Part shown: one piece after another, positions 45,601 to 57,075 of the stretch
How positions within the stretch are numbered: the stretch's first letter is position 1
Layout of the letters: each line of letters begins with the position of its first letter
NCBI RefSeq assembly: GCF_900496995.4
Contig: NC_044009.1
Span: forward strand, 35,797,505 to 35,861,504
Source of the DNA: Aquila chrysaetos chrysaetos
Taxonomy: Eukaryota; Chordata; Aves; Accipitriformes; Accipitridae
Direction of reading: 5' to 3'
DNA: 64,000 nt
The notes under the pieces: generated by a model
The model's database searches: none
Told to the model about the DNA's origin: nothing
What the model saw: the letters and a program-made list of their open reading frames with translations, nothing else
Translations under genes and position numbers: made by a program

Positions 45601-47690
45601 TTTGACACCTTGGGTCCTGGTTTTTCACCCAGCTGTGCCTGTTTCCTGCGTAGGAATATGCCAGGGGGTGCGCAGAGCTGTGGGGAGGGTCCAGGTGGCA
45701 CATGGGGGGCTCTCCTGCTGCACCCCAAATGGTGGGTAGAATGTTGCCTACCCCTGCACCCTGTCCCCATCGGGCTCTCCCACCCAAGCTCTCCCCTGCT
45801 GCAGCCCCCAGCAGTGAAAGGATGGAGCTGGGATGGAGGGATGTGTCCTGCAGCATCTGGCGTCCCTTCTCCCAGCTCACGTGTTTTGACCACTTCCCAC
45901 GGGATTTGAGTGAGATCTGGGGTATCTTGGGGAGCCCTGTGTGACCTGGGGTGCAGCTCTTGCTAGGGCCTTGCTGGCTGCCCTGCTTTGACTGCTCTAC
46001 GGACAGCTGTGCACCTCCCTGGACCTTCCCTAGAATGTCCCTCCTCCATCCTAGGTGTCCCGTCACCTCGTGAGGCCCCTGATTCGGATGAGCCTGGCAC
46101 TGCAGTACCAGGTGCAAGAGCTGACCTTCCTGCTGCTCCAGAAGGATGCTGAGATCGAAGACTACAGGGAGAATGGGGCCACTCTCAGCAGAGGTGATGA
46201 GGGATGCCAGGGGCCAAGAGAGAGGAGCGAGCAGGGAGCGAGTTTCCTCCCTAGCACAGGGCTGGTGTGCTCTGCTCCCTCCGGCTATTACGCAGTCAGG
46301 CTTGTGTTTCATGTTCAGCTGCACCGGCAGCGAGACGGTAGCCAGAAGGCTGGGGAGCAGCCCCTGGGGAGAGCTGGGGGAGGAATGGCCATTGACCGGT
46401 AGCTGGAGGAGTTGGGGAGTCGCCAAGGGGCTCTCCGCTTTGCCGAGAGCACCTGGCCGCTCCCCAGCCGGTGGGGATGCCAGCAAGGGCCGGCCCTGGA
46501 GCAGTGTCAGGCTCCCTTCCCAAGTGCGGTAGCTTGCTGAGCGCTTGGAGAGCAACCAGGGGCTCCCAGCTTTCCCTGCCGCAGGATGCACAGCCGTGCA
46601 CGTGGGCCCCCCTCCAGCACCCAGCCCGCGTCACCATCGGGGAGGACAGGCAGGCAGAAGCCCCCTCTTTTAGAATGTGGATCAGGACCTGCCTGGGGGA
46701 GCCGCCTTGGGGGGAGGGTTGTCCTCCACCCATGGAGTTTGACTGAGCACTGTTTTTCGAGTTGTCCTTTGCTAGTGCCGTGCTCTGTCCTGCTGCCAGA
46801 GGTGATACCTGCCCTTCTGCAGGAACCTTGCCTCCCCGGGATGTGTGGTCTGATGGGTGTCAGCCCTGACTTGTGTATCATGGCCAGGAAGGTGATGTGG
46901 TCCAGACCCTGTCCCATGGCAGGTGCCCCACCACAGGAGCCTGGATCTGCCCAGCAGATGCACTAGAGCTGTGTCAGCTGGCTGCCTTCCCCTCTCTTCT
47001 GCTGCGTGCCAGCTCTGCAGGGCTTGGAGCAGCCAGGGCAACCCGGTTTGGGTCCAGGGACTGATGCTGGTGGGCAGGCGGCCTCACTTGTCCCTTGCCT
47101 GTGCAGGGCAGGAAGCTGGGAGGAAGCTTTGCTCCAGTGCTGCTGAGCAAATCTGGCCAGGCAACATCTTAGCAATGATGGGGAAAAATCAGTGTTTTGA
47201 ACAAGGCGCAGGGCAGAATGAGCTATAACAGGGGTTTGTCCCTGTCCCGCAGTGCTCAGACCCAGGCAGCAGTTTCAAGCTGTAAGATCTGGGAATGGTG
47301 CTGAGCATGTCCTGCCACTGTCCCCTGCTCCTCTGTGCGTGAGAGTGCTGGGACAAGTGTGGATGTGCTCTGGGCTCTGCTACCTGGCTGCTGTGTGCAT
47401 CAACAGGCTCAACCTTATTCTCCCACTTCCCTGGGGTCCTTGCACCTTCTGCTAACTGGGTGATGTGTCCCTAGCCGAAGGGGCCCGCTGACCTCTCCCT
47501 CTGACTTTGGGATGAGCTGCTGGAGCATCCTGTTCCCCTGCAGCCCCCTTGCCCCACAGGCAGGGGAAGGGGAAGCCGGGGTGGGAGGGCTGGCCAGACC
47601 TGCGTGGGCTCATCCCTGCTCTCTCTTGCAGACCGCCTGCGGACAGAGCCTTTCCAGGAAGAAATGTTTCAGCAGAACTTCATGGCTGAG
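42632..47690 (+). CDS. NHEJ1: NHEJ1 (XLF/Cernunnos), non-homologous end-joining factor (3' partial)
   Basis: Nuclear scaffold that pairs with XRCC4 to bridge DNA ends and stimulate ligase IV. Coding exons: 42632-42817, 43736-43945, 46055-46193, 47632-47690; the first 198 residues of a protein of about 300. The A of the start codon is the first base after the acceptor, so exon 1 is non-coding. Residues 1-135 form the head domain. [11 protein letters not shown] carries the equivalent of human Leu115 (here Leu117), which contacts XRCC4, and QRSK keeps the equivalent of human Arg57 (here Arg60). The coiled-coil stalk begins in exon 46055-46193 ([20 protein letters not shown]). The exon at 47632 encodes [20 protein letters not shown]. 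The C-terminal exons, including the Ku-binding tail, were not found and must lie beyond 64000, so the last intron exceeds 16 kb. Confidence 0.96.
44400..44720. promoter_or_regulatory. Intragenic CpG island in NHEJ1 intron, with CTCF-like site
   Basis: About 320 bp of very high GC and CpG density between the second and third coding exons, far from the annotated promoter. GCACAAGAGGGCGC at 44557-44570 matches the CTCF core consensus at about 12 of 14 positions. No coding exon is supported here. Confidence 0.5.
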
Positions 47691-48569
47691 GTAAGGAGCA
47701 GTGCAAGTCCTCCTGCCTTCCGCAAAGGGGTGGTGGGGAGCCGGCACCAGCAGCCCCAGTGTGAGGTGGCACTGGTGGTGATGGCTGGACTTGCCTGGAA
47801 GGGGGTAATGCCCACTGGCTCTCCCGAGGCCCTCCTTGTGTCCTTGCACCTGGTCTAAAGGCGAGCAGAGCTGGGGGCAGGCCTGGCATGGCCGGATGGG
47901 GACGTGTTTTGTCACCCTCTCACCACTGCCAGGGAGTTGCCAGGGGTGCGAGCCGGGCTGGCTGCTCCACGGGAGTGTGCCATCGCTGGGGCTTCCTCAC
48001 TTGTCTCCCGCATTTACTGTGGACCTGAAACACTGATGCTGATGGCAGGCAGAGAGCAGGTGAATGAGGAGAAGCCATCTGCTCCATTTCGTTCATCTGC
48101 TGCTTTTAGGGGTGGCTTTGCAGTGGCACATTGTAGGGACAAGTGCCTTTCAGCCTGTTGTCTGTGCTGTGCCCACCACTCTCCTCCTGGCGTGCTTGGC
48201 TCCAAAATCAGACATGTGCTTCAAGGAAACTGGGGCTGGAAGGAGAGAGTCTTTCCTCTGATGCTTTTTCATTACTGGAAATAATCACAGAAGCACTAAA
48301 ATGATTCAAACCAATATGGCAAGATCAGAAATGACTGATGCTCATTGATGCAAAAAGACTCAGGATGCTTGAGTGTTCCTGTGCTCACTGTGAAGGCACA
48401 GGAGTGGGGAGCAGCCGTGTCTGTTGGGGACCAGGGCGTCAGCCAGTGTGTCTGTGGTACCACGTGAGCTTTGAGAGGACATCGCTTTGTGACACACATG
48501 CTGATGCTCTTGCATAGCCAGCAATAAACCATCTGCAGAGTTTCTAAAAATTAGAGATGATCCTCTTAT

Positions 48570-49240
48570 ATGAGAGGCATTGCATCCAGCGCAGGCAACT
48601 TTAGTTCCCCCCTGGTTATGATGGATAGAGATGAATTCACTGCTGGACTGCAACTTGGAGGTTGCCTAGGGACCGATGATTATGACCAGATTACATTCAC
48701 CCTGGGCAAAGAAAAGACATTCCTAAACAGTAATTTATATCCTTCATGCTTTGAAAGGGCTAATTTCCCAAAGCAGGGGGAAAATTATGAGTGAAATCAG
48801 CTCAGAGGAAACATTTAGATAGAAAAATGTGAATGAAAATGGTGAGCTCTTTCAGAAGAATTTCAGAACCACAAAAAGCCACAATTCCACAATCAAGAAA
48901 GAGGGCAGTGCTGGCCGAGAGCCCGTTCTGGTTCAGTGGCAAAGTGAAGGCAGCAATTAGAAATAAAAGAGCAGTTTATAACAAATGGGAGAGCGGGAGT
49001 AGATAGCAATCAATATAAATTAGAAATTATGAAGTGTAGAAAATGGATAACAGAAGCTAAAGACATCAGGGAAAAATCATGGCAAAGGACAGAAGGAAAC
49101 AGTTTTATTTAGTGTAGTAGGAGAAAAACCCCAAGCTCCCAGCAACGGGATAAGCGTATTAGTAGATGGAGGTGGTAAAATGATTGATACTGGAGCAGAC
49201 ATGGCAGAAGCAGTCGGTAAATGTTTCGGTGCTGTCGCTG
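48570..49240 (+). mobile_element. Degraded CR1-type LINE ORF2 fragment
   Basis: Translations of this stretch resemble the end of the endonuclease and the linker before the reverse transcriptase of CR1-type non-LTR retrotransposons. At 48655-48790: GGCLGTDDYDQITF and ERANFPKQGENYE (compare the GGCLGxSDH and FxRADF family patterns). At about 48900-48990: SPFWFSGKVKAAIRNKRAVY. At about 48995-49100, in another frame: MKCRKWITEAKDIREKSW (compare CRxxIREAK). At about 49165-49240: DTGADMAEAVGKCFGAV (compare the DxEKAEVLNxFFASVF pattern). The reading shifts frame at least once around 48990 and contains stops, so it is an old, inactive fragment with no intact open frame. Confidence 0.65.
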
Positions 49241-49924
49241 GAAGGATGCAGGCGGATGTGTCAGGATTGGGGGACGATGAAGCATGTCTTTGTCCAAGGG
49301 TCAGCTGAACAACATCTGCTAAAGATGAACGTCAGGCTTGAAACTGAGAGTCCTCCAAGAGCTGGTAGGGTGTGGGTCACGGGGGAAGGTGCTCGGTGGT
49401 GCAGGGTGGGCAGGAGGGGAATGAGGTAGCCCTGCAAAGAGACTTGCAAAAGCAGCTGGTGGGGAGCTCATCTGGCAGAGCCTTAAAAGATGGGAGGGCA
49501 GCTGGTGCTGTGTGTCCCAAGAACAATGCAGGAGCAGTGTCTTGGGGCTGGAACACCGGACAGGGAATGGGAGGGTTTAGGAGATGCTCCCCCTCTGCAT
49601 CCCCTGGCAGCCAGGTCTGAGCACTGGCCTGGGGGGAGAGGCTGGTGGAGGGATGCAGTTGTGCATTCAGTCTGCCTGGGGGGATCTGTCCTCTCTGCAT
49701 TCATCCCCTTGCTTTATAAACCCACTGATGATGCTTTTGGCCCATGTACCATCCTGCAGCAATGAGCCATGAGGTGCGAGCAGCTGCTGCCTTTGGTTTG
49801 AATGTGGTACCCCGTCGTTCCTCCTGATGTCTCCTAGGTCTTGTGTTAGTGAGGAACACCAAACATGGCTTTGCAGCTCTCCACCACCAAAACTGGCTGT
49901 TCACCCCACTCTCCCCCATCTTTC

Positions 49925-49970
49925 TGCAGCAGAAGGGTGGGCTGGATGATCTTGTTGTCTCTGGGCAGGT
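49925..49970 (+). mobile_element. Possible 3' remnant of the same CR1-type LINE
   Basis: Contains gggtgggctggatgatctt, resembling the CR1 3' region (gttggactagatgatct). It is in the same orientation as the LINE fragment 0.7 kb upstream. The intervening DNA has no clear reverse-transcriptase motif, so the link is weak. Confidence 0.3.
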
Positions 49971-50204
49971 ATTTCAGAGCCCCTGGGCAATTTAATACTC
50001 CATTTTCCAGCTTCAAAAAGGAGAAGCACGAGGGGCTGGGGTCCCTCGGGACATGCCGCGGGGAGCCGGGAACGCTGCGACTGACTCCCGTGTCTGGGTT
50101 TTCAAAAAGATGCTGGACAATCAGTGTGGAGTTGCAGGAATGAATTGAGGGCTGGGGAAAGAGCCCGGCATTGAGAAACTTGGAAGGGAAGAGCTCCGTC
50201 TAGC

Positions 50205-50310
50205 TTATCAGGGAGAAAATTGAGAGGCGCCTTGATTACAGTGCGTGAGGGTCTTTACAAGGAGAAAATGCTGGTTAGTGAAGGGCTCTCTTTAATCTCG
50301 CGGGGAGCAG
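50205..50310. promoter_or_regulatory. AT-rich island, candidate conserved element
   Basis: Low-GC stretch with the words cttgattacagtg and tctttaatctc inside GC-rich intron. No repeat resemblance and no coding. Conservation cannot be judged from one sequence. Confidence 0.25.
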
Positions 50311-50819
50311 CAGAGCACGAGCCAGGCACCGGGAGCCAGAGCCAGGCAATTTCGAGCTAGGACGGAGGCACTTGGGTTTGCTCCCATGGACGATTAGTGA
50401 TTGGGGCACGCTCCCAAGGGCAGCGGTTGATCCTCCATATCTTGATGTCTCCAAAAGGGGGCTGGGAGCCCGCCTGGAAGAAAACCAAGTTGCTGGGCTC
50501 AGTCTTGGGATGTGCATGGTTGAACGTCAGTGGGCAGGAGGTCAGGAGGAGAGGTCTGACGGTCATTCCAGCCTCTCCCTCTGGGAAATGGAGCTTCAGG
50601 TTGTGGATGTTTGGTAGCGGTAAGCACCTCCTGGCTGGAAAGGGATTGTGATGGTGTGGCACAGGGCTGGCGGGTTACGGGAAATCACTCCACAGCTTTG
50701 CTCGCTTCCCAAACATTTGCCGCATACCCCGTGGAGAGGAAAGGACCTGCCAGTCCCCCAGGGCAGAGCTGCACTGCCTCTCGGCTTAAACATGCCCTTT
50801 CCCTGGGCTTGTGTGCACT

Positions 50820-50935
50820 CAGCTGTCCAGGACATTTTAACTAATCATGGGGAGTTTTCCAGCAAAGCCCTGGGAATATTTATACGTTTAGGAAACGACG
50901 CTTTCACACACGCAGTTTTTGGCAAGGGTTCACTG
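50820..50935. promoter_or_regulatory. AT-rich island with homeodomain-like words
   Basis: Contains ttttaactaatcatgggg and gggaatatttatacgttta in otherwise GC-rich intron. The complexity is high and it is not a simple repeat, as expected for an enhancer rather than a decayed transposon. Inference only. Confidence 0.35.
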
Positions 50936-51419
50936 CTGAGCAGCTGCCTGGGCTTGGGCAGAGCTGGAGGTAGAGCGGCAGCCGCGCGTGAGCCGAGGCA
51001 AAGCCGGCAGCTTTTATTGGCAAGCCCAAGGGGTTCACACCGTGAGGGGAAAGAGCGGGCGGCCGAAGAGGGCTCAGCGCCTCGGGGCTGCCCCGGCACC
51101 CTTCCCAGCAGCCTAGAACCCAGCAGGTTGGGGGTATTTTGTCCCCAGCTGTCCCTTTGGTTTGCAGAGATGATCCCGCAGGGCAGCGTGGGGTGGCCAC
51201 CCAAGGGTTTTGAGAGCTTGCCCTGGCCTGGCTATGGTTGACGTTTCGTGACACAGCTTCTGCCAGAGCCCGTGGTCTGGGTCCCCGAAGGGGTGCAGAG
51301 TCAGGGGGTCCATGCGGTGCCGTGCCCCCTGCCCCAGGAAGCTCAGGGACAGGTACGCTGGGGACAAAGTCACCGATACCATCAGTGCAAATATGGCCCC
51401 CGTGCCCCAGGATGCTTTG

Positions 51420-52330
51420 CCCTGCGTATTTTTATCTGCCGCGGCCGGTGCGCGCGGGGGCGGCTGCTCCGCACCTCCACAAGCTGAGCGCGGGACCTCG
51501 GCAAACAGGACGCAGCGGGTTCACGGCTCGACCCCGGGGCCCGGCGAGGAGGAGGAGGATGTGCCATCAAAACAAGCAACGCCAGAGAGGAAGATAAACA
51601 AACAGGCGGCTTCCAGCGTGGCCCCGGCCGAGGGCGAGCGGGAGCCCCGGGGCCAGGGCTGGCGGCGGTGCCGGCGGCGGTGCCGGCTGACGTCAGGGCG
51701 CCCGGGGGTCAGCGTCCCTCTTATTGTTCCCCACCGGGGCTGGGACGGGGGCCAGGCGCCCGTCCCCCTCCCGCGAGGGGACACGGGCCAGCGGGGCAGG
51801 TGGAGGGCGGCCAGGGCACCCGCCGGAGCCACCGGCCATCGCCATCCCGGGGTCCAGCTGGGCACCTGCCTACACGCTGCCTGCCTCCAGCGCCCTGCTT
51901 CTCCTTTTTAACAGGCACTAAAAATAAGCCCCGGGGAGCGGAGCTGCCGCAGTCTGGCCGAGGGCGAAGGCGGCGGTGGGCCGTGCATTTTGCAGGGCGG
52001 GGACGGCATCCCTGAAACCCGCGCCAGCCTGGTGCGGCGGGGAAGAAGCGGCCCTTTGGCTCCTTCCAACGAGGGATGTTTTTAATTAGTGCAAGGTAGC
52101 TGTGGCTTTGCAGCTGCGACCGGGCCAGAGCGGGGCCAGCGGCGTGGGTGCGACACGGGCTGCTCGCACGCAGGGTGTATGGCTCTGGGGGAGAAGATGC
52201 CACGGGCGCTCGGCCAAGCTGGGCTCCCTGGGCGCGGGGCTGGGGAAGGAGCCGGCGGCTGTTGCCGGCAGGGCTGAGCGGTGCAAAAGTTGCAAGGCCC
52301 TGGGCAGGCTGGGTCGGGGCGGAGGTGGCA
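51420..52330. promoter_or_regulatory. Orphan CpG island with perfect CRE in the NHEJ1 intron
   Basis: A CpG-dense block about 4 kb downstream of the last recognised exon. It contains a full CRE palindrome TGACGTCA at 51688-51695 and, about 30 bp further, cttattgttcc with a SOX-like ATTGTT core. No exon of any recognised gene starts here. It could be an alternative or non-coding RNA promoter, or a CpG-rich developmental enhancer. Confidence 0.5.
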
Positions 52331-53514
52331 GCACGGGGGTGGCTTTTGGGGACGTTTGGATGAGCAGAGCAAGCTTTTGTGTGCAGCCAAGCATCTGTGC
52401 TGTTCTCATTAAGTAAGACCCATGGGTGCCTGTGTCCTGTTCTGGACTGGGGCCGCTTGTGGGGTCCTTGCTTCGTTCCTGAACAAGCCTTGGTCACCCC
52501 ATCTCATTGCTGCTCTGGGGTCCGGGTCCCGTGCTGGAAACGTGGTGGGCTGCGGTCATGCTGGGGGGAATGGGGCACACGCTGCCCTGCACACCTGTGT
52601 ATGCAAGGAGCTGCACGCTGCTGCAATCAGAAGGAGCAGAGGGTCGCTCCTGCTCAGTGTGAGCACATGCGCCAGCGCATAAGCGTGCGCACAACAGCAG
52701 GAGTGTGCTTGCCAGCACCAACGGGCGCAAGGGGCAGAGTGCCACGTCTGATGACTGAAGGGGATGGGGGCCAGCGCTTTGTGCCCACAGTGGGGCACTT
52801 GGGGAAGAGCACAGGTGCTCATCGCTGTGTAGGGGCGGACTGCTGCATGGGCACCATCCCCCTGTGGTGTTTGCGGTGGAGGCACATGGCGGGCAGTGCT
52901 GCGGCATTATTTATTTATTTGCTGAAGCCCGATCAGGTGAGGGGGGCCCGTCCAGGGCGTGCTTTCTGGGCTGCTGCCGGCAGCCACAGGCTGCTTGCAC
53001 AAGCAGTGAGTCAGTGGAGATGCACGGTGCTTAAAACCAGACTTGGCATGGGTGCCCCGGGGCAGCAGCCTGCCCGAAATAGTGCCCAGACTGTGGGCAA
53101 GGAGTAAGCCCCCAGCAGCCAGGCTGGGGCCGGGCTGGCCGTGACTGCTCCAGCCTTCGCATCTGCTGGGGATAGGGATGCGCCGCAACAGCAGCGGCTA
53201 CTGTCCCGGGAGCCCCGCTGGGATGGTCCTGCTGGGGATGTGGGGGGGTTCACAGCCGGACCCCGTGTGACTGCAGCTGTGCCTGGCCGCAGCTCTGGCA
53301 CTGCCACTGCGGAGGGTGGGTGGCGCATGGGCCAGGTATGGGCAGCTGCCTGCTTGGTCCCAACCCCACTTCAGCCCAGCATCATGTGGTGGCTTCTTTG
53401 GGGATGGAGGGATAGACAAGCGCCATCACAGCCACCCTCCCTGGGGCACTGCATGGCCCTTGGCTCTGCAGTGGCATGTGGTCTTGCTTTGCAGGCAGAG
53501 TCTTCCTCATCCTT

Positions 53515-53604
53515 TCCATGCCATACCATGCTGTGCCATACCATGTAAAGCTGTGCCGTGCCATGCTGTGCTATGCCATGCCACGCCGTACCGTGCCAGG
53601 TGCC
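53515..53604. repeat. Degenerate catgc/gtgcc pentamer tandem repeat
   Basis: About 90 bp built from ccatg, ctgtg and gtgcc blocks (ccataccatgctgtgccata and similar), corresponding to roughly 18 imperfect 5-base units. Imperfection suggests an old microsatellite. Confidence 0.75.
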
Positions 53605-54729
53605 GCTGCAAGCAGGCAGAGGGGTGTCACAGGCCGTCTGGCAGAAGGGGCCAGACCCCACTCCTGCGGGAGAGGCCCCAGCCCGTGCATGGGCACTGGC
53701 CGCGCGGTGCTGCCGAGGAGCAGCTCAGCTCAGGGGATGATTGATCTCGTGTCAGCAAGCAGTGGTTTGAGCCAGTGCCAAGCCTCAGCTCAAACAGGAG
53801 CACTGAAGGGGGAGAGCCCCTTCCCCCTCCGGAAAGCGGAGCAGCAATCCCCCCACCGCCACTCCCGGCCCCGCTCCCACATCTTGGGCATTATTTGCCC
53901 CGTGGCCACAGGCAGCTGCCCGGCCCTGGGGAGCACGCAGCGGGCAGTGGGGAGTACGCAGGCATCTGGGGTCCCAGCCTCGCCAGGCTGAGCTCGCTGG
54001 GGCTGTGTTTGGGTTAGAGGAGGGCAAAGGGGGGATGCGGGGATGGCTGGCGGGGGGAAGGCGCAGGGCATGGTCTGCCCCTTGCCGCTGCACCCTGCAG
54101 CCGCCCGTCCTGGCCCTTCAGCTCAGGATGTGGCAGTAGCTCCTACAAGCAAAGGGCTTTTTGGGGAGGAGAACAAGGTGGACATTGATGGGGCTCTAAA
54201 GGCACAGCTCTGTGTCAGCAAGGGACGTGGTGGCTTCTCCATCCCCAGCTGATGGGGTCTGGACCGGGGTGTTGCCATCCCCACCGGCTTCACCAGCCAC
54301 GGGCAGGGCAGAGGAATGGTGCTGCCTGCACCCCTGATGCTGCCTTCCCCAGCTCCTTGCACCCCTGCTGTGCCCAAAGTGGGCTGCCAGGTTTACTGAC
54401 CATGTCCCTGCATGTCCTGAGCCCTTCTCCAGGTCCCCCCATGCCCCCAGCTGTGCCTCTTCTCCTGTGACATCCACAGGCAGCTTTTTTCAGTGTTCCT
54501 GAGAGCTTCTCCCTCCCTACCCCTCAGGCCAATGCCCCCATAGCCTCTACCAGTCATGCCAGCCCATGCAGAGGTGGTACTGAACAGCTGGGCACATCTG
54601 GGCAGGCAGCAGCACCCAGGGAGGGATTACACTGCACCCAGGGGCACAGCCACCGGATTCCTGAGGCTGCCTGCTCCCACTCTGCTCAGACCTTTGCGTC
54701 CTATGTATCTGCGTAAGGAAACAGGGCCA

Positions 54730-54975
54730 TTCATGTATTACTCTCTCTATTTATACCTCTCCCTTTCCGTATTTAGTGTGTGCGCAGGCAGAGGGGGCAG
54801 CAAACGCCGGGGCCACTGATGTTCTTGGCTCCAGCACCGGCTGGAATTTCGTCCTGGAATGTATCCTGAACCGCTCTGAAAACACGAATAAATCTCTGTG
54901 TGTTGTGTGCGTGTGTGTACACAAATACATAGGCAACGTATAGACACGGAGCCATATAGGGCATTTGTGAGCTTT
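54730..54975. other. AT-rich stretch with a TG-rich simple repeat
   Basis: Lower GC than its surroundings. It contains cacgaataaatctctgtg and an imperfect (tg)n run at about 54896-54918. No exon seen; regulatory role unknown. Confidence 0.3.
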
Positions 54976-55354
54976 GCTATTTAAAGGAAGGAGTAGTTAG
55001 AGGGCTCTCGGCGAGGTGAACACCTCTGGATCAAAGGGATGCAGGGCGCTCTGCTAGCGGCCAGGCACCTTGGGAGATAGGTGGCCCTTGCTTTGTCCTC
55101 TCCAGGGAGCTGAAGCCACCCTGTTGGTGACATACCCAAGGTAGCACGCCCAGCCAGCCCCAAGCAGTGCTCTGATCCCGCAGGGGCTGCATTTCATGGA
55201 GGTCTTTGCTCCCTGGTCTCCAGTTTCTCAGTGAGAGCACAGACTGCAGAGCCTGGTGTGCAGCCAGATGCAGTAGGGCAAGGATATCAGCCCCTCTGGG
55301 GCATGGGATGGTCCCGGGCTTCTGGAGGGTCGGGGGTTGCCTCCTGCACATCAG

Positions 55355-55589
55355 CTGGTGCTCACGGCTGTCGAGGAAAGATGATGATGTAGAAAAGGAG
55401 AAAATAGATGTTGGGTAGCGGGTCCCAAGTAGGTGCTGGGCTGGGCATCTCCTTGGGATGCTGGAGCATCTGGTGCTCATGGCTGTCTGGGAAAGATGAT
55501 GAAAAGGGGAAAATAGAAATTGGGTACCAGATCCCAAACAGGTTGCTCGGCCATGTCAAGAGGGCAACTCCTTGGGATGCACTGGCAGC
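55355..55589. repeat. Direct tandem duplication, two copies of about 117 bp
   Basis: Copy 1 starts at 55355 (ctggtgctcacggctgtc) and copy 2 at 55470 (ctggtgctcatggctgtc). Both continue through gaaagatgatg, ggagaaaatag / ggggaaaatag, ttgggta, gtcccaa / atcccaa and ctccttgggatgc (55449 and 55568). The spacing is 115-119 bases and the copies are clearly diverged. Confidence 0.85.
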
Positions 55590-55849
55590 TGCCTTGCTGG
55601 GGTTGCTGGATGAGGCCACGGCGGGACCACCACTGGGTCTCGCAGCACCCCTTGGCCAGGGAGCGGGCACCCTAGTTAGCCCAGCTCAGGGTCATGCCAG
55701 CTTCTTGTCTTCTGGGTGCTGAAAAACCTGATATTTTGGGCTGAAAATGCCCACGTTTGGTCTCTGGCCAAAGGCGATGTGTTTGTGGGTGGGGGAAATT
55801 GGAGCAAATTCCTGCTGCGAGTCCTGCACGTGTACGCGGGCGTGCGTAT

Positions 55850-56020
55850 AGGGGAAATACAGTTTTCCTTTTGAAAAAAAGCCCCGCTTATTTTTATACA
55901 GGACTCCAGAAGGGTTGAAGGTGGAAACTTGGCCTGTCAGCAGCTGTCACAGGGGAGCGGGTCCCTGCCTGAGTTTGGGGGGAAACCACAGCTGGGTGTT
56001 AATGGGACTGTTAATGAATT
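55850..56020. promoter_or_regulatory. AT-rich island with homeodomain and E-box words
   Basis: Contains ccgcttatttttatacagg, an E-box CAGCTG inside cagcagctgtcac, and gttaatgaattaatgttgg with paired TAAT cores. High-complexity, non-repetitive sequence; candidate enhancer. Confidence 0.4.
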
Positions 56021-56339
56021 AATGTTGGCTGCTGGGGGCCGGGGGGGGAGCCTGGCTCGGCAGGGCATGCGCGCATGGAGCCCTGCCCGGCACACGGGCT
56101 CCAGCTCCCGGCACGGCTGCAGAAAGCCCCAGCTCTGGGAGCCATGCGCCTGGGGAGGTGTGAGTCTCCCCTTCCAGTTGTGTCTTGCTCTCCGGGTTGT
56201 GGAAAGGCTTGGAAATGTGGCCCCGTTGTGAAGGAGAGGGTCCCACACCAGAGACCGTGCATGCAGCCAGCGTGGGTGTGTTATCTTTTGACTGTGGGCA
56301 TCTGCTGCCTGAGCTGGTGGTATTGCTTAATGCTGGGTG

Positions 56340-56430
56340 TCCTCAGCTGCCGAAACCAAATCTTTAAAGCAATTTAAAGAAAACAGCAGGGAAGTAAAAT
56401 CCCCCCAGGTTTATTTATGGATTGGAGAGC
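56340..56430. promoter_or_regulatory. AT-rich island, candidate element
   Basis: Contains aaatctttaaagcaatttaa and ccaggtttatttatggattg (forkhead-like GTTTATTTA). No repeat family recognised. Confidence 0.3.
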
Positions 56431-56920
56431 TTGTGCTGCTCAGTTGGTGCAATGTCTGCAGCAGCGCTGGACTCTGCATGGCACTGCCCGTCTGCAGCCC
56501 TTCTTGGGATTATTTCTCTTGCTGTCTCCCCCAAAACGTGGAGAAGCACCCATGTGAATGCAGTGAGTGCAGCCATGTCCCATGCTGCGGGCTTAGCAGT
56601 ATGTTTGCACAGCTTTCACACCTGACGTGCAGGGGACAGCTCTGGAAGAGGAGGAGGTCATGTTAACACGCTCACCCGATGCCAGCATGGTAGGGATGCG
56701 GTGGGGCTGAGGAATAGCACCGTAACTTGGTGGGACTAGAAATGAGAGGGAAAATGTAGAGAGGATCTGGGAAAGAGAGAGCAAATTCTTCTCCATGGAC
56801 CTCTCCTGCTGTGTTTGTCTTCAGGCTCTGTGGGTGAGATCTCAGCCATGGGGAAGCCTGTGGCATCTCCTGGGGTTTCACCCTCTGGTACCAGACAGCT
56901 GTCAAACCAAGAGGAAACAG

Positions 56921-57075
56921 TGACCATCCTGAGCAAAGGATGACAGTGCTGAGGAAGAGATGACAATGATGTCAAAGAAGGGATGAGCATGCTGAGGACA
57001 GAAAGACCACACCAAGGAAGGGATGGCCATGCTGGGGAAGGGAAGACCATGCTGAAATAGGGATGACCATGGGAC
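56921..57075. repeat. 20-bp unit minisatellite, about seven copies
   Basis: Units resemble tgaccatgctgaggaaggga, at about 56921, 56941, 56961, 56984, 57005, 57024, 57044 and a partial copy at 57064. They diverge by substitutions and small length changes. Confidence 0.8.

Noticed and set aside
45590-46591. 333-codon minus-strand frame in the NHEJ1 intron/exon area
   Set aside because: Runs antisense through the real exon at 46055-46193 and has no family resemblance.
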